DNA of 64,000 nucleotides from Aporrectodea caliginosa (GCA_020284085.1 JACEVL010000153.1:1144985-1208984); one strand, 5' to 3'; counted from the first letter of the stretch, positions 1 to 11,779 are shown. The notes: a model not told the origin generated them from the sequence alone. A program made the numbers and translations.

Positions 1-248
1 AATAAAATTTATAAGTAACGTGAAGAATGGAATGATGCATACAAAAATAAAACAGCATCCTAGGCCAAATTAGGAATAAAGAATCGGTATAATAAAGGTT
101 CAACACAATCACGTCATAGAACAAAACTTATCAGCACTCATCAACTATCCAGAATAAACAAGATGTTTTCTTCAAAGTTTGGTCCCATGTTAAGTAAATG
201 TTACGTGCATTACACTATTATCGATATTAGTAAAAAATAAAATGTATC

Positions 249-256
249 TTATATAT

Positions 257-289
<33 letters not shown>
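249..289. repeat. (TA)n microsatellite
   Basis: A nearly pure TA dinucleotide run with one interruption (AATA). It lies in AT-rich sequence from position 1 to about 660 in which I see nothing else. Confidence 0.95.
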
Positions 290-663
290 GCTAAATGATT
301 ATCTTCATATCTATTTCATTCACAAGGCACTAATGAAGAAAGCTAATTAATTAAGACAAAATAGTCACTTTTCCTTATTTTCAATGTTTACTTAATATGC
401 CAAGATAATATATTTTTATGGCTATTATTTATGGTTAAAAAATTTAACATCGGTATAAAGGTTCAAATTAAAGGTTTAATTTTAAAGCTAAAAACTTTGA
501 CTTTCTGTTAGTTAGGCCTAATATCAGTATGCCTATGTATGATATGCATTGAATTATCTTGTCCAAAGAGTTTATCTTTTTATTTTAATGACGTACAATG
601 TTGCTAAGAATTTGCATGAACACCAAATATTCCGTAATCCGAAATAATTAAATTTCAAATTTT

Positions 664-1185
664 CAGCTACATGTTGAGACTTGAGCTTATTTACCAGCTA
701 TTTAAAGAATTGTGCAGACTTCCACTCCCAGTTTAATCTGTCTCATGGAAACGGCAGCATCTTCGCAAGTACGAGTGCACGGTTAGTCGCGATTAAATGC
801 GTTGGTCCGGCTTTGTGGAACTTACTCCCTACGAGAATTCGTTCAGTGCCTGAATTGCAACTATTTAAAAATAAGACACGACTTTTAAACTGTTCTTTGG
901 GCACTTAAAGTTACTTACGTTATTTCATTTTAGTTATCAAATAATTTATAGTTTTATTGAATCCTAATATTCGTTTATATTTTCCACAACTTTGATTTAT
1001 TTTCACATACGATCACTCGTATTTCGCTAATAGCCACTTCACTAGTACGTGTTAACAGGCTCCTTAATTAAGCGGGGTATTTTGTTCCTTCTTGCATTAT
1101 ATTGTTCCTGTTCAATTGTAAATTTAGCATTTATAACATGTCCTTTTTAACGTTGGGATCAATATTCATATCAAAATAAATAATA
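664..1185 (+). pseudogene. LINE C-terminus and 3' tail, 5'-truncated
   Basis: The 75-codon open frame at 681-908 matches the extreme C-terminus of CR1/L2/Jockey-type ORF2 proteins. It has the motif GPALWNLLPTRIRSV followed by a basic FKNKTRLL segment, the usual end of these proteins. Nothing upstream gives a reverse transcriptase core, so this is a 5'-truncated copy. The AT-rich stretch to about 1185 ends in AAAATAAATAATAA and looks like its 3' untranslated region. Clade within LINEs is not certain. Confidence 0.65.
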
Positions 1186-1187
1186 AG

Positions 1188-2106
1188 TAGCACTGGGTAT
1201 TTAACGCAGTATTAACGCGATTATTGCGTTAATTAATTAACGCGATTATTTTTTAACGCAGTTAACGCTATAGGCCTAATTGTCTATGCGCCCAATTATT
1301 TTTAATAAATGCGTTAAAACAATTCTTGATAAAACCGCTCAGTTTAGAGTTTAGACTTTAAACTTTAAAGTTAAAGCTAAAAAGTAAAAACAAGTAGTAA
1401 AAGCATGTTTGATTTTTGTTTATTGACTGCAAGCATTTACATAGCGTATATTTAACGTAACTACTCAGAGTCGGTAGTGTAGTTTTACTTATCTACTTAT
1501 TTACTTGGCTCAATTTAAAGCTCAACTGAAACATTATCTCTTGAACACATAAAAAGAATATGACTCAATAGATTGTACCTGAAGTTAAGATTGTTTATAA
1601 TACAACTGTGAACATTATAATCTGTTTTGTTTTAATTTTTTTTAATCTTGTACTGCAATGTTTTGTTATTTAGTTGTTTGGCTATGATTTAGCCCTAACA
1701 TTGTTATTTAAGTTGAATTTTCTATAACCATAGATCATAAAAATCAATGTTTTGTTATTTAGTTGTTTGGCTATGATTTAGCCCTAACATTGTTATTTAC
1801 GTTGAATTTTCTATAACCATAGATCATAAAAATCGTCTTGCCATCAGTAAATGTAGTCTAATGTGGAAAATGGGCAGCCCTGCAATAGCGGATTATTTTA
1901 TCCTTTAGGGCTGTCCTGTTGACGGCATCAGCAGATTAACTTTTGAAATGACTGATTGTTAATTAATTGTGCTGTTTGTTGAATCAATAACGGCTGATTG
2001 ATTGATTGATTGATCTATTGTGACATGCGATCAAAAATTAATCGCGTTATTCAAAAGTTTAATCGTGCGATTAATTTCGATTAATTTTAATCGTTGCCCA
2101 CCCGTA
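1188..2106. mobile_element. hAT-like non-autonomous element (candidate)
   Basis: The left end has repeated ATTAACGCG-type blocks (1209-1270). The right end has repeated ATTAATCG blocks in inverted sense (2036-2095). The ends read TAGCACTGGGTA and, on the other strand, TACGGGTGGGCAACG. The flanks ATAATAAG (1180-1187) and GTAATAAG (2107-2114) match at 7 of 8 bases, as expected for the 8-bp duplication of hAT elements. No transposase is seen. The interior carries an 89-bp tandem duplication. The exact ends are a best fit. Confidence 0.5.
1656..1833. repeat. 89-bp tandem duplication
   Basis: Two adjacent 89-bp copies (1656-1744 and 1745-1833) differ at about one base (TTTAAGTTG versus TTTACGTTG). 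It lies inside the hAT-like element and is a recent local duplication. Confidence 0.9.
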
Positions 2107-2536
2107 GTAATAAGAAATGTATGCTTCAAGAGACTTAATATGACTATCTAAGTAACTGCTTTATAATAATATGCATTTCCATAATTGTATGGCCAATTAT
2201 GTAGGCCCTAATAGATCTAAACGTTTAGCATGTTTTGTATGAAAATTCTAGTGACTTTGGCCTGAAATGCTATAAAATAATTAATTGAAAAGCACATAGT
2301 CTCGCTTACTATAAATCTTCTGCACATTGAAATGATGTCACGTTTAAATTCTATGCTCATTCGTTATTTCATGCGACGTTAGTCCCACGCGTGCATAAAA
2401 GACATGTTCTCAAGCCAGCATATTTCGAGTGTATTGTTAATCAAGACTATTTTCATTTATTATGCTTTCCAGAGTGAACAGTTGTATAGTATTAGTATTG
2501 CTTCATTACCATTCTCATCTATCAGCAGCAGCACTG

Positions 2537-2611
<75 letters not shown>

Positions 2612-2670
2612 CCACCATCATTGTCGTCGTCGTCGTCGTAGTCATCTTCACCTTCATCATAATTATCATC
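2537..2670. repeat. (CAT)n microsatellite
   Basis: A long pure CAT/ATC run to about 2610 grades into imperfect CAC/CGT/CTT triplets. The open frames across it (poly-Ile, poly-Met and poly-Asp in different frames) are by-products of the repeat and not genes. Confidence 0.95.
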
Positions 2671-2875
2671 AACATCACCAAATCCCGACGCTAGCATTGT
2701 TGTGGCTTGATCTCGATCACTTCTGGTCATTTGGTAAACCTAATGCATTCTGTTATATGAAGCCAAACGCTTCTGTTAAGTAATCATTCAATCAGTCAAT
2801 CAATCAGTCGACCGGCCAGCCAACCAATCAATCATCTTGAAACAATGCCACTGGATCATTTATTAGTCTTTGAAA

Positions 2876-2945
2876 GTGGTGGAACAGGTACCGAGCGGTT
2901 AACACGTCGACTGTACATCTCTACGGTCCGAGTTCGAATCTGGAA
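2876..2945 (+). repeat. tRNA-derived SINE head or tRNA pseudogene
   Basis: CCGAGCGGTTAA at 2891-2902 is the A-box form seen in Leu/Ser tRNAs. GAGTTCGAATC at 2930-2940 is a B box with one change from GGTTCGAATC. Their spacing allows a variable arm. Acceptor-stem pairing is not convincing, so a functional tRNA is unlikely. The body of the presumed SINE is not defined. Confidence 0.55.
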
Positions 2946-3059
2946 TTCGTCATATCAGTAAGACGCTTGAGTTGTAATAATTTTTATTAATTCCGTATCG
3001 TAATTATTGTTAGCTTCAGCCTCGGATTCTGTACGTTTTGTACGCATTTCGTCTTGGCC

Positions 3060-3195
3060 TACATGACTGTTTAATGAGGAAGGGGCTTCCTAAGGTCCGT
3101 TCGAGTCTCCGATCAACAGATTGCGTACGCAGCCAGGGAAGTTTTATCTGGGTGGAGGAGCGACGCGGGTCTTTGGAGTGGCCTTGACTGTTATT
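3060..3195. repeat. Dispersed repeat R1, part a
   Basis: A GC-richer stretch that resembles 14405-14530. Shared blocks include GGTGGAGGA, CGGGxCxxTGGAGTGxCCTTGACT and the spacing between them. I do not recognise the family. It is followed after a gap by part b at 3712-3871, the same order as the copy at 14.4 kb. Confidence 0.55.
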
Positions 3196-3711
3196 CACTG
3201 ATAGAGTCTTGATCTTCAGACCGGTGTAGCAATTTCAATCACCTTACTCCCAGTAACTTGATATTGCGTTCAGATCATCGATTACCCCCGGAAGTAGTAG
3301 CTTGAAGGCGATTTCATCCTAACCTAAACGATTTAAGATGACCCCTAATAATATTCATTTATTTGTGTTTATTTAGATACTTTTCGGGTTAGGGTATATA
3401 GGGTAGATCATGCACTTTGAACTAGTGTATGAGTGGTTCAATGCAATTGACATTTCTGTGACACTTCTTTATCTTGAGACTACATTTCAGTCTGGTATGT
3501 TTTACGTGTTTTATTCGATAAACGTAGGCTATCCTTAGTTGCAAGCATAAGAATCTATCAGTTTGGCTAAATCAGAGAGGGGTAATGTGAACAGGGTACG
3601 GTTAATATAAAATCAGGTTCACGCTACCCCCGGGGTAATATGAAATCGATTTCAGATTACCGGGGGGCAACTTGAAATGGGGGTTAGCTTGAAGTTTTTG
3701 CATCGCAGACG

Positions 3712-3871
3712 ACGAATGCGTCATCTTCCACCGTTGAGAGACTCCTGGGCAGTGCGTTATCGTATGCCGCGAACGTTACGTCGTCGCTCCACATTATCGA
3801 CGCTGCTTGGTTCAGAGACTCGGAACACGATGCTATCTGTCAACTGTGAATGTGAATCCTCTGATTGGGAT
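3712..3871. repeat. Dispersed repeat R1, part b
   Basis: Resembles 14600-14760: TGCGTCATCTTC, then a TTATCGACGC block, then TTGGT(T/C)CAGAGACTC. The open frame starting at 3677 runs through this repeat into the adjacent inserted element, so it is not a gene. Confidence 0.55.
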
Positions 3872-4333
3872 CAGGGTTGCCAGCCTGCCAGGTCGTCGCG
3901 AAAAGCTCGAGTTGGGCTACTTTTCAATGCGATCCCGACTGAAAATTTCGTCCCGCGACCTCGCGATATTTGGGCTACTTTTGAATTGTCCCGCGGTGGC
4001 TACGGCGACATTATAAATTCTCATAAATTGACCGCATTAGGATACTATAGGTCACTCTTACTAGCTACTATTCTTAGGCGGCGTTGCTTACTTAGTAATA
4101 AATGCATGCTCTACGGAGTACGGACTAGTCTACGGTAAGCACTAAAGCAGTCTGCCATCTAAATTTTTACGTCAATTGTTTCATCACGTGTCTTGGCGAA
4201 TTCATTAAAGTATGTATATTGACGTGCGTAGCAAATTTATTCGATGTTTTCATTTAGCTGCTCAGCTCGCGACTTTTGGGCTACATTTTGACTTGTATTC
4301 GCTACCAAGCACTTCCGAAATCTGGCAACCCTG
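3872..4333. mobile_element. hAT-like MITE with CAGGGTTGCCAG ends
   Basis: The left end is CAGGGTTGCCAG and the right end is its complement with one change, (A/T)CTGGCAACCCTG. The flanking 8-mers ATTGGGAT (3864-3871) and GTTGGGAT (4334-4341) match at 7 of 8 bases. An 8-bp duplication plus CAGGG ends is the hAT signature. The 462-bp interior has repeated TTTGGGCTAC blocks and no transposase. It has split repeat R1. Confidence 0.75.
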
Positions 4334-4341
4334 GTTGGGAT

Positions 4342-5256
4342 ATGTGCGCGGACTCGTCACGTCACACGTCAATGTCGTCATCCTAGTTTTTGTGTGTAGC
4401 CTGCTGCTTAGCTTGCTGGTAAAGTTTCTGTTCTTAATGACACTTGTCATGTCGGCTAGCGAGAGAGCGCTATTGTTATTTCAAGTGACACTATATGAAT
4501 TTGTGGTTACAATTACAAATGCTTTGGCATCAGACAATGGATTACCTATATTCGCTACAAAGTAAAGTCAGATACTGAATATTCGATTTCATTGGACTGT
4601 TACTATAGGTGTTTGGCCGATAAATTCCGAGTGCTCTGCATCATCGCCCGCTGACTTTTGGTACCTTTGATCTTTTGATAATGTTACATATTTATACTTG
4701 ATTCCAATTAAAACTTAACAAATTCATTATCGCTTAAATTCAATTAGCCTACTAAAGCGAAAACTCGTAAAATTATGCAAAACATTTTGCTAGGACATGA
4801 ATATAAAAAATCGCCCATAGTTTCATTCAAATATTCACGCAGTTGCACCTACTCATTATTATGAAATCAATTTGTCTGCAACGTTGATGCATCAAATCGA
4901 CAAATGTATTGCACTGTTTTGTATTCAAACACCTATAAAACGCCTCTAGTAGGGTGAACCAAAGGAGGAGAAGAAGACGGAGGGGTTACCTTCTAGAATT
5001 TGAGAGCGAGTATATGGAGACAGCGCTGTCAAACCTCTAAATCTAATGACTTCTATAGCGCCAGACATCAATAGATGACGGCTTCGAAATTCAAAATTGT
5101 AACCCGTTTAAATGACTTTCGAGAGCCATAAGGCTATGCTTCACACTCATAGGCTCAGAGCCATCGATGTTCATTTCGTATGGTCTTGTGTGCACTTTCT
5201 GAACTTTGGAAAAGGGCAACATCAAATACAGTGGTGTTGTATTTTATGAAGACTAA
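4342..5256. other. Intergenic, no gene seen
   Basis: An open frame at 4212-4565 has a hydrophobic middle but starts inside the neighbouring hAT-like element and matches no family I know. The rest is AT-rich sequence with no clear repeat end or coding pattern. Confidence 0.6.
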
Positions 5257-5890
5257 TAAATTTTGCAGACTATATCGCCATGTTGGACAATACTTGGAGA
5301 GGCATGAAAGATCTAATATCCAAAACTCAGGCAGAGGCGACAAAAGTGGGACTCGCTATCAGTCTAGAAAAAACGAAGACCGTGAAGGTCGGAAAATGGA
5401 ATGAAGATGACAAGATTTTAATGGATGATAGGGAGGTGAAATCTGCGAATGCCTTCTGCTATCTCGGTAGCCTAATGACAGCGGATAGCAGCTGCGACAG
5501 GGAAATAAAGATACGTATAATTATATGAAAGGCATTTTGGAGGCTTACTAAGATCCGGACGAAAAATGGATGTATGCCAGCATGAGGACTAAGATATAGA
5601 AAACATCACTGTAGAAAGATAAGATTGAATTGGATGAGGCATGTTTGTCGTATGGATGACAATAGAAGAGTCAAGAGTCAAGTGATGTCTTGGAATTCTG
5701 AAAGGGATGTGGAAGAGAGGAAGACCACGGAAGAACAGGCCAAAAACAATCAGAGACGACTTGAGATTCCTGGAGATGTCGTGGAACGAGGCCGAGGAGC
5801 TGGCGATGGACAGAGACGAGTCTATAGGGGAGATGCGTTGCCCGATGTATAGACCTGCACGGGGAGCACTAAGTACGAAGTAAGTAAGCG
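5257..5890 (+). pseudogene. RTE-like LINE 3' half, broken
   Basis: It begins at the catalytic box, read as FADYIAML (FADD with the second Asp changed to Tyr), at about 5257. There follow GLAISLEKTKTVKVG and the FCYLGSLMTADSSC block (5280-5525), the palm/thumb of the 'YLGS' reverse transcriptases. A stop lies near 5525. After a gap the frame resumes as LNWMRHVCRMDDNRRVKSQVMSWN (5625-5700), then in another frame a basic GRPRK-type segment, which is the usual C-terminus of RTE-like proteins. It ends in AAGTAAGTAAG. The mutated catalytic Asp, stops and frameshifts make it dead. RTE assignment is from memory of the family. Confidence 0.7.
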
Positions 5891-6104
5891 TTTAAACGGG
5901 GACACATGTTGCAAATGAGAGATTAAGTTACTATGTCTTTTATCTTGTTCATACAGACCTATTATTACAATAATTGCCTTCACTGACAATTAGTTTCAGT
6001 CTGTTACTCTCGCTATATTAAAGTAAGTCTGCCTTAGACCTACTTGTACGTTAAAAACTATGCTGTAAAGTATGTTGCAAAGGTGTTCATATTAAATATT
6101 GTAT

Positions 6105-6180
6105 TCTATTGTATTTGATCATTTATAAAACGCTTCTCATAGCATAAGCCTTTAAGAAGCTCTAACATCGCAAGTTAATG
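6105..6180 (-). repeat. LINE 3' tail fragment
   Basis: TATTGTATTTGATCATTTATAAAACGCTTCTCATAGC repeats the 3' end of the minus-strand LINE that ends at 60141, in the same orientation. Only the last ~70 bp are present. (Motif given in two overlapping short parts: TATTGTATTTGATCATTTAT and AAACGCTTCTCATAGC.). Confidence 0.6.
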
Positions 6181-6364
6181 TTAGAGCACATTCTGTGCAG
6201 TTGAGATTCCTGCACATTCTGTACAATAGAAATTCAGTATATATACTAGTCTTCGATGAGCCACAATTATTGCTTAGGCCTTATTCTGCCTACTCACGAG
6301 GCCTGTATTCGATTTCTACGTGTCAGACATGCATGGTAGAGAACCATGTTATTTTAACTTAGCA

Positions 6365-6441
6365 CATCATCGTTATCGTCAACATCATCATCTTCGTTGT
6401 CGTCGTACTAATCACCATCATCATCATCACTATAACCATCA
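6365..6441. repeat. Imperfect (CAT)n tract
   Basis: Interrupted ATC/CAT/GTC triplets. It directly precedes a LINE fragment of the same family as those at 21.65, 33.15, 39.88 and 55.44 kb. Confidence 0.8.
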
Positions 6442-6494
6442 CCTTGCGAGTGATCTCGAACTGGATGAGTAGTCGCGGAAAACCAGAGCGCCCA

Positions 6495-7125
6495 AGCATC
6501 ATCATATCACTCCCATCCTCAAATCACTCCATTGGTTAAAAATCCCAGAGCGAATTCACTTCAAAGTCTTATCACTAACCTACAACTCTCTACAACACTG
6601 CCAGCCCAGATATCTCCGCGACCTCTTCACCATCCAGCCAACCCGCTGTACCCGATCATCCTCCGTTCTCACTCTCTCTCGACCTCCTGTCGCTACTCAC
6701 CTTAAGTTCTCCAACCGAGCAATATCCAACACTGCACTACGTCTCTGGAACGACCTACCTCCTGAATTCCGCACTTTTCCAGTTCCTCCACCATAATCTC
6801 CAATCACCAATTATCATCCGCATCAGGCTCCTCTATCTATCACTGCCAAGGCTTTCCACTCGAAACTAAAGTCTCTTCTCTTCAAGAACTCTTACCAAGA
6901 CTCAACTGATCATCTACCTCCAAACTCTCGACGTAAACGACACCCACCTTAGCAGCTACTCTGACACCTCTGATCCTCTGGAAACCGGACTCGGACCTCC
7001 TTCGGACTATTCTCTCGGATAATCCCTTTGACTAGACGCAGCGCTCGTGAATAAGCTGGTGCCCTGCGCTTGGCTTTCGAGTGGCGCTTTAGAAGTTTGG
7101 AGATTACGATTACGATTACGAAAAC
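6495..7125 (+). pseudogene. LINE C-terminal fragment with 3' UTR (family L-A)
   Basis: Translation from 6497 gives HHITPILKSLHWLKIPERI, then FKVLSLTYNSLQ, then LKFSNRAISNTALRLWNDLP. This is the C-terminal region of CR1/L2-like ORF2 proteins. Frames shift near 6790. The 3' region contains CGCTCGTGAATAAGCTGGTG, shared with 55910-55930, and ends in three ATTACG hexamers (7102-7121). This is the clearest copy of a family found five times in the window, four of them inside the paralogous array. Confidence 0.8.
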
Positions 7126-7454
7126 ATCAGACAACGCGATCAAATTGGAAATCCAAAAGAGACAAGGTCTTACTCATTTTAGAGTCGTTTATCAGCACAC
7201 CAATTGAATGAGAATCTCCGCAAGTTTAATAGTCTACACATAGGCATATCATGACTAAATAAACTTTATATGGAAGTGGCGATTAAACAAATTTCGCAAC
7301 AAATTATAATTGGTATTGTCGAATCGTGACGGAAAACTTTAATGGAGCTGGAATTTAAATAGATTTCAGAATAATTATCGTATGTATGGGTTAGTATCAT
7401 GAGAACGACATATCGAAATAGTGACATGACAAAGATTGACACAACATAACACAA

Positions 7455-7700
7455 GCAATCAATCAATCATTTATTGATCTAGTTGATCGATACAATTATA
7501 CAGTGTTGAAAAAGATAGTTGCATATACAATCAATTAAAGAACAAATGCAGCACTTTGAGTTAACAAATACATAGTTAAGTCAGGAATAATAGAAACACC
7601 TATAGAAGGGAAGGGGTCCCGCTGGATAGGAGCTCAGTTACATAGACAAGTGACTGGTTACTCAGAGATGTCATAGTAGTGAGTTATTGAGAAAAGGTAA
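7455..7700 (-). repeat. LINE 3' UTR fragment
   Basis: CAATCAATCAATCATTTATT at its left edge is the complement of an (ATTG)n LINE tail. The GGGGTCCCGCTGGATAGGAG block near 7615 resembles GATCCCGCTAAGTAGGGAAC near 19050 and the CGAGTCCCGTTACCTAGGAT block near 57965. All three are read as 3' ends of minus-strand LINE copies. Confidence 0.55.
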
Positions 7701-7760
7701 AATAAGAAATTAAGTATTTAAAAATATTAAACGACCGAAGCTAAGAAGGAAATGAACTAG

Positions 7761-7940
<180 letters not shown>

Positions 7941-7944
7941 TATT

Positions 7945-8863
7945 GATATATAATCGACTCAACCTAGTAAATCAGTGGTTTTAGATCGTTTCTTTGGTAT
8001 TCAGGTACTATAATTGATCATTCCAGCAGAAGCTGCCCTAGCGCATAAATATTTCTGAGATAGCCTACCTACGTTTAGCAAAACATATACACGCGTATCA
8101 ACCACGCGTAGGCCTATTGACTACACTTGGGAAAGGAAGACCACCGCGAACTCAAAGACGTCATCCACCACGATTTCCCCTCCTCCACTGAGTGGAGTAT
8201 TCACCTTCTTCAAGCCCATAACCTTCCAGGGAACATTCGAGGATAAAAAAACAAATCTAGAGGAAAGAGAGGCTAGGAACTGTTGTCAGAAGACACAGCA
8301 TGTTCCACTCGATGAATAGCTTCGAGGGGTTACGCACGATATCCATTTCTGCTCAAGTCATAGATTAGGAGATTAGTAAAGTAACAGTAATCAATAATTA
8401 AAGGTGGAATAAAAAATTTACTCTCTTGAAGTATATTAATTTAAAAACACTTTTGTGACTCTTTTGATTTTTTCTTAGACTGTACCTCTTTTAAAATTAT
8501 AGCTTATTTATGTCACTCTTTTGCTACGTAACTCTTTCGCTATGTCACTCTTTTGAACAGAACTGCGTACGTATGGTTGAATCACGTACAGCAGAAACGA
8601 TAAGTTCTTACGCATGATTCACTTATATGAATTATACATGCATTCCTATGCTTATTAAAGCATCTTAGAGCTACAAAGGTCGTTGACGTCTTCAAATTTC
8701 TTTTATATATTTCGGTTCATTTTCATGTAACGTTCATCCATTAGGTCTATCGTCGTTGTTCAGCCTACGTGTCCGACAGGTTGTTCAGATGGCAATATTT
8801 ATCGTCGATCTTTTATTATCTATAGATTAATGTTTAATATGTATATTCTTTATATATATATAT
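7945..8863. other. Unassigned sequence
   Basis: AT-rich, with several copies of the short motif TCACTCTTTTG/TAACTCTTTCG between 8450 and 8560. A stretch at 8125-8320 reads for a while as WSIHLLQAHNLPGNIRG, but I could not assign it to a family. Confidence 0.5.
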
Positions 8864-9994
8864 GGGTATATTTCACAACCGGAGGCAAATTCAGAAATGG
8901 AATTAGAGAAAAAAAGTCATTAAATATTAAAAATACACAGATATTTGCATGGCAGGGCTGAAGCACACTTAATATTAAGCAGAGCTTAAATTTGACAGAT
9001 TTGGTCTAATTTTCAATTTTAATTTTTTTACTATGTGAAACACATACAACTTTGATTCCTAAATATTTACAACTCCGCTACGTAATACAAACACAATACA
9101 ATATACCGCCACTGTTTATTATTAGTGATTAATTAGTATTAAGTGTTCATTGAATTATTACACAGCAAAATAAATTATTATGACGATAAATTATCTACAT
9201 GTACCATTAAATAAATTCATTTTAATAGAAAAATAATGTAACGGAGTTGTAGTAACGGAGTTGTAAAATATTCATAATTAGGTATCCAAGCTTACCGGGC
9301 GAGTTAAGATATAAAAAAATAGTTAGTTTATAGTGACCAGACTGTCAGTTTCAATATTATTTTTGAAAGAAAAAAATTATATATAAACGCAAAATGCAAT
9401 AATTACAGTCACGGAGTTGTAAATCTTTTTTATACTATAACATTACCGGATAAATTTTCGAAAATTGTCAACAGAAGCAAACATCCATATTGATTTCTTT
9501 TTGTTAAAATCAATGCAGAAATGTTCCCTGCTATCGAAGATGTCAATTCAAAAAAATTGAGTTTTCAATTTATTCCACAGATGGCAGAAACTCATTCAAA
9601 ACGGAGTTGTAAGCAATATTTGAAGACAGAGGGTTTTATTTATTTTTTAATTATTTAGTTCGTTAATAAGTTAATAAAAACCATATGGAGCAATGGATAT
9701 ATGTAAGTTAACGATCTAAAAATTAGGCTATAAAACATCAGTTCAGCGCTTCAATATTGAATATTACTGGCGCACCATTAGAAAGGACAATGCAATTTCG
9801 GGTTAAAAGTGGACTTTATAATTTTTTTTCTCATACTAATCATCTAAATAATATAACATAAATAATTTTTTATAACTAACTTATGCCCAATGATGTATTT
9901 AAAAATTATAAATTATAATTTTACACTTTGTGTAAGCCGCGGAAAGGAGAAGACGGAAATTTATCTAATTTGCCTCCGGTTGTGAAATATACCC
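8864..9994. mobile_element. MITE-like DNA transposon, GGGTATATTTC family, copy 1
   Basis: Terminal inverted repeats GGGTATATTTCACAACCGG (8864 onward) and its complement ending at 9994 are perfect over 19 bp and continue through GAGGCAAATT. The flanks are ATAT on both sides (8860-8863, 9995-9998), though these lie in TA-rich sequence. The 1,131-bp interior has no coding capacity. ACGGAGTTGTAA or close variants recur at about 9240, 9254, 9412 and 9602, with an inverted copy near 9068. A second, inverted copy lies at 43570-44341, where a paralog supplies the empty site. I do not know the superfamily. Confidence 0.85.
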
Positions 9995-9998
9995 ATAT

Positions 9999-11040
9999 AT
10001 ACAAACGTATATATAGGCCTACACACATCAATAATCATTGTGGAATTTGTCTTCTTTTACTTTGTCTCTTTGTGTCTTTTTTGATCAAATTGGTTCTTTT
10101 CTGTTAACATTTTTTCAAACTCTAATATTTTATTGACCATATAATATATTTAATGAAAAGAACAATTATGGCCATAAAGGATCTTTCTTCTCATTCTAAG
10201 ATTGACTTTGTAGCCTCAAAGGCTTCTTGTTCATGTTTTCTGGTTGGCCATTTATGCTCTATTTAAAACATATTTTCTTATTTAATCTTATAACAAATAT
10301 TTTCAGAATAGCCTATGCATGATTCACTTAAATGATTCGCTTATATTATTAAATTATATGAATAACTCATTCACTTATAAACGTTTAAGAAAATGCCTTA
10401 TTATTCCTAAACACTATTTTCTAACATAGAATTTCGATAAAATTTCTTGCCTAAAGTTATCTATTTTATTTCGAATGTTATCCTCCAGTCAGTTTGTGCA
10501 TTTCTAAGCAAAGTTTTTTAGATTAAAAACAGAGCTTGGGAATCGAACATTTTGCAGTTTACCCAAGTATACGAACCCTGTTGTTAATATGTTACATACG
10601 TAAAAACTAACGGCGCATAAATTTTTTAGCTTCATCTTTGAATTTATTTGCACAAAATCAAGAATTAAGATGATCACTCATCTAAATATTTGTATGCGAA
10701 AATGACAGAAAATAATATTTACAGAGCTCTCACACCCAAGTTTAAAATATGACATTGAATTGTGTTTTCTAGCTTCTGTTTTTCTTTTGTAGGCTTATCT
10801 AAACTTTGCTAAAGCATGCATACCAACTTTTGGAAATAACAATTTTGACCTTTTTTTGTGCACGGAAAATGCGCCAAAAAAGCTTTGTAACGACGTGTAT
10901 AGGCCTATTATGTATATTGTATAATCGCATGCAAACTAATTCAAATTTAAAGTGAATTGATTTTATTAGTAAGTAACATTTTAGCCTACTTAATATGAAT
11001 GTTAGTTAATGTGCAATGGCCTCTATGGACTAGCCAAACT
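9999..11040. other. Unassigned AT-rich sequence
   Basis: No coding pattern, repeat end or RNA gene recognised. There are a few TAGGCCTA octamers. Confidence 0.5.
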
Positions 11041-11074
11041 ATGGAGTATTGGAGTTTTACTTTTCCACAAAAGA

Positions 11075-11350
11075 ACGAAAACAAGTTCTTCCTAATATCA
11101 CTTCTCGAAATTATGAATTATGTTCTTCCATCTCAGCCAATTTCAAGCTGTCTAACATATTTTGTTTGTTGCTAAATTTACGCTCTTCAGTTCTGCTTCT
11201 GCTGACGAAGTTAGTGAAATTAGCAGCAATCTAATTAAGCTATTTTACTTTTATCACAAAATGAAACAAATTTGTAACAGCTTGAACTTGGTTGAGATTG
11301 AAGAACATATGATTTCGAGAAGTGATATTAGGAAGAACTTAAATTTTTGC
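11075..11350. repeat. Imperfect fold-back (inverted repeat)
   Basis: The block AAGTTCTTCCTAATATCACT at 11083 reappears as its complement AGTGATATTAGGAAGAACTT ending at 11341. The arms continue inward through ATCTCAGCCAATTTCAAGCT and its counterpart near 11275-11300, and then through TTGCTAAATTTAC. The arms are about 90-130 nt with mismatches. Open frames on both strands here share peptides because of the symmetry. Confidence 0.75.
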
Positions 11351-11779
11351 TCATCATTATCTCTCTGAACAATTTGAACAAGGACGACTTCTTTGCAAGA
11401 TTTTGAACTGATCGCGGTTTCTGAAGATCCTTGTATGCGTAAATGTTGCAACTCAAAGCGAGGATGAAACACTGACACTGGATAATGAAGCTTAACACTT
11501 GTCGTATTCTTCAACTGTATTGCTGGGTAGATGTGCGTCCGATGACTCGTGAACCTCAGATGAATCTATAAATAAAATGTGTACAGTCGATTTCAATAGT
11601 TTGAATTTAACCGATAATCAACCCACTAGAAACTTGACCATATTAATTGACATTATCTTGTAAACCTGCCACATTTTATTTACATTAATTCCAATGTAGG
11701 ATTAACAATTTTGCTGTAAATAAACAGAAACTGCTAAAATTTATTAGGCTCATGACTTCAATGTAGATTTTTCTGGAGG

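Noticed and set aside
2404..2730. Open frames with long Ile, Met or Asp runs on both strands
   Set aside because: They are translations of the (CAT)n tract. The same holds for 30359-30698, 54330-54572 and 63174-63356.
2876..2945. Functional tRNA-Leu or tRNA-Ser gene
   Set aside because: A and B boxes are visible but the acceptor stem does not pair convincingly.
3677..4138. 153-codon open frame
   Set aside because: It crosses the border between repeat R1 and a hAT-like insertion with a target duplication, so it cannot be an ancestral gene.
4212..4565. Hydrophobic 117-codon frame, possible membrane protein
   Set aside because: It starts inside the hAT-like element and shows no family pattern.
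8125..8330. Possible nuclease-like or retroelement peptide (WSIHLLQAHNLPGNIRG)
   Set aside because: Too short, with stops, and I could not tie it to a family.
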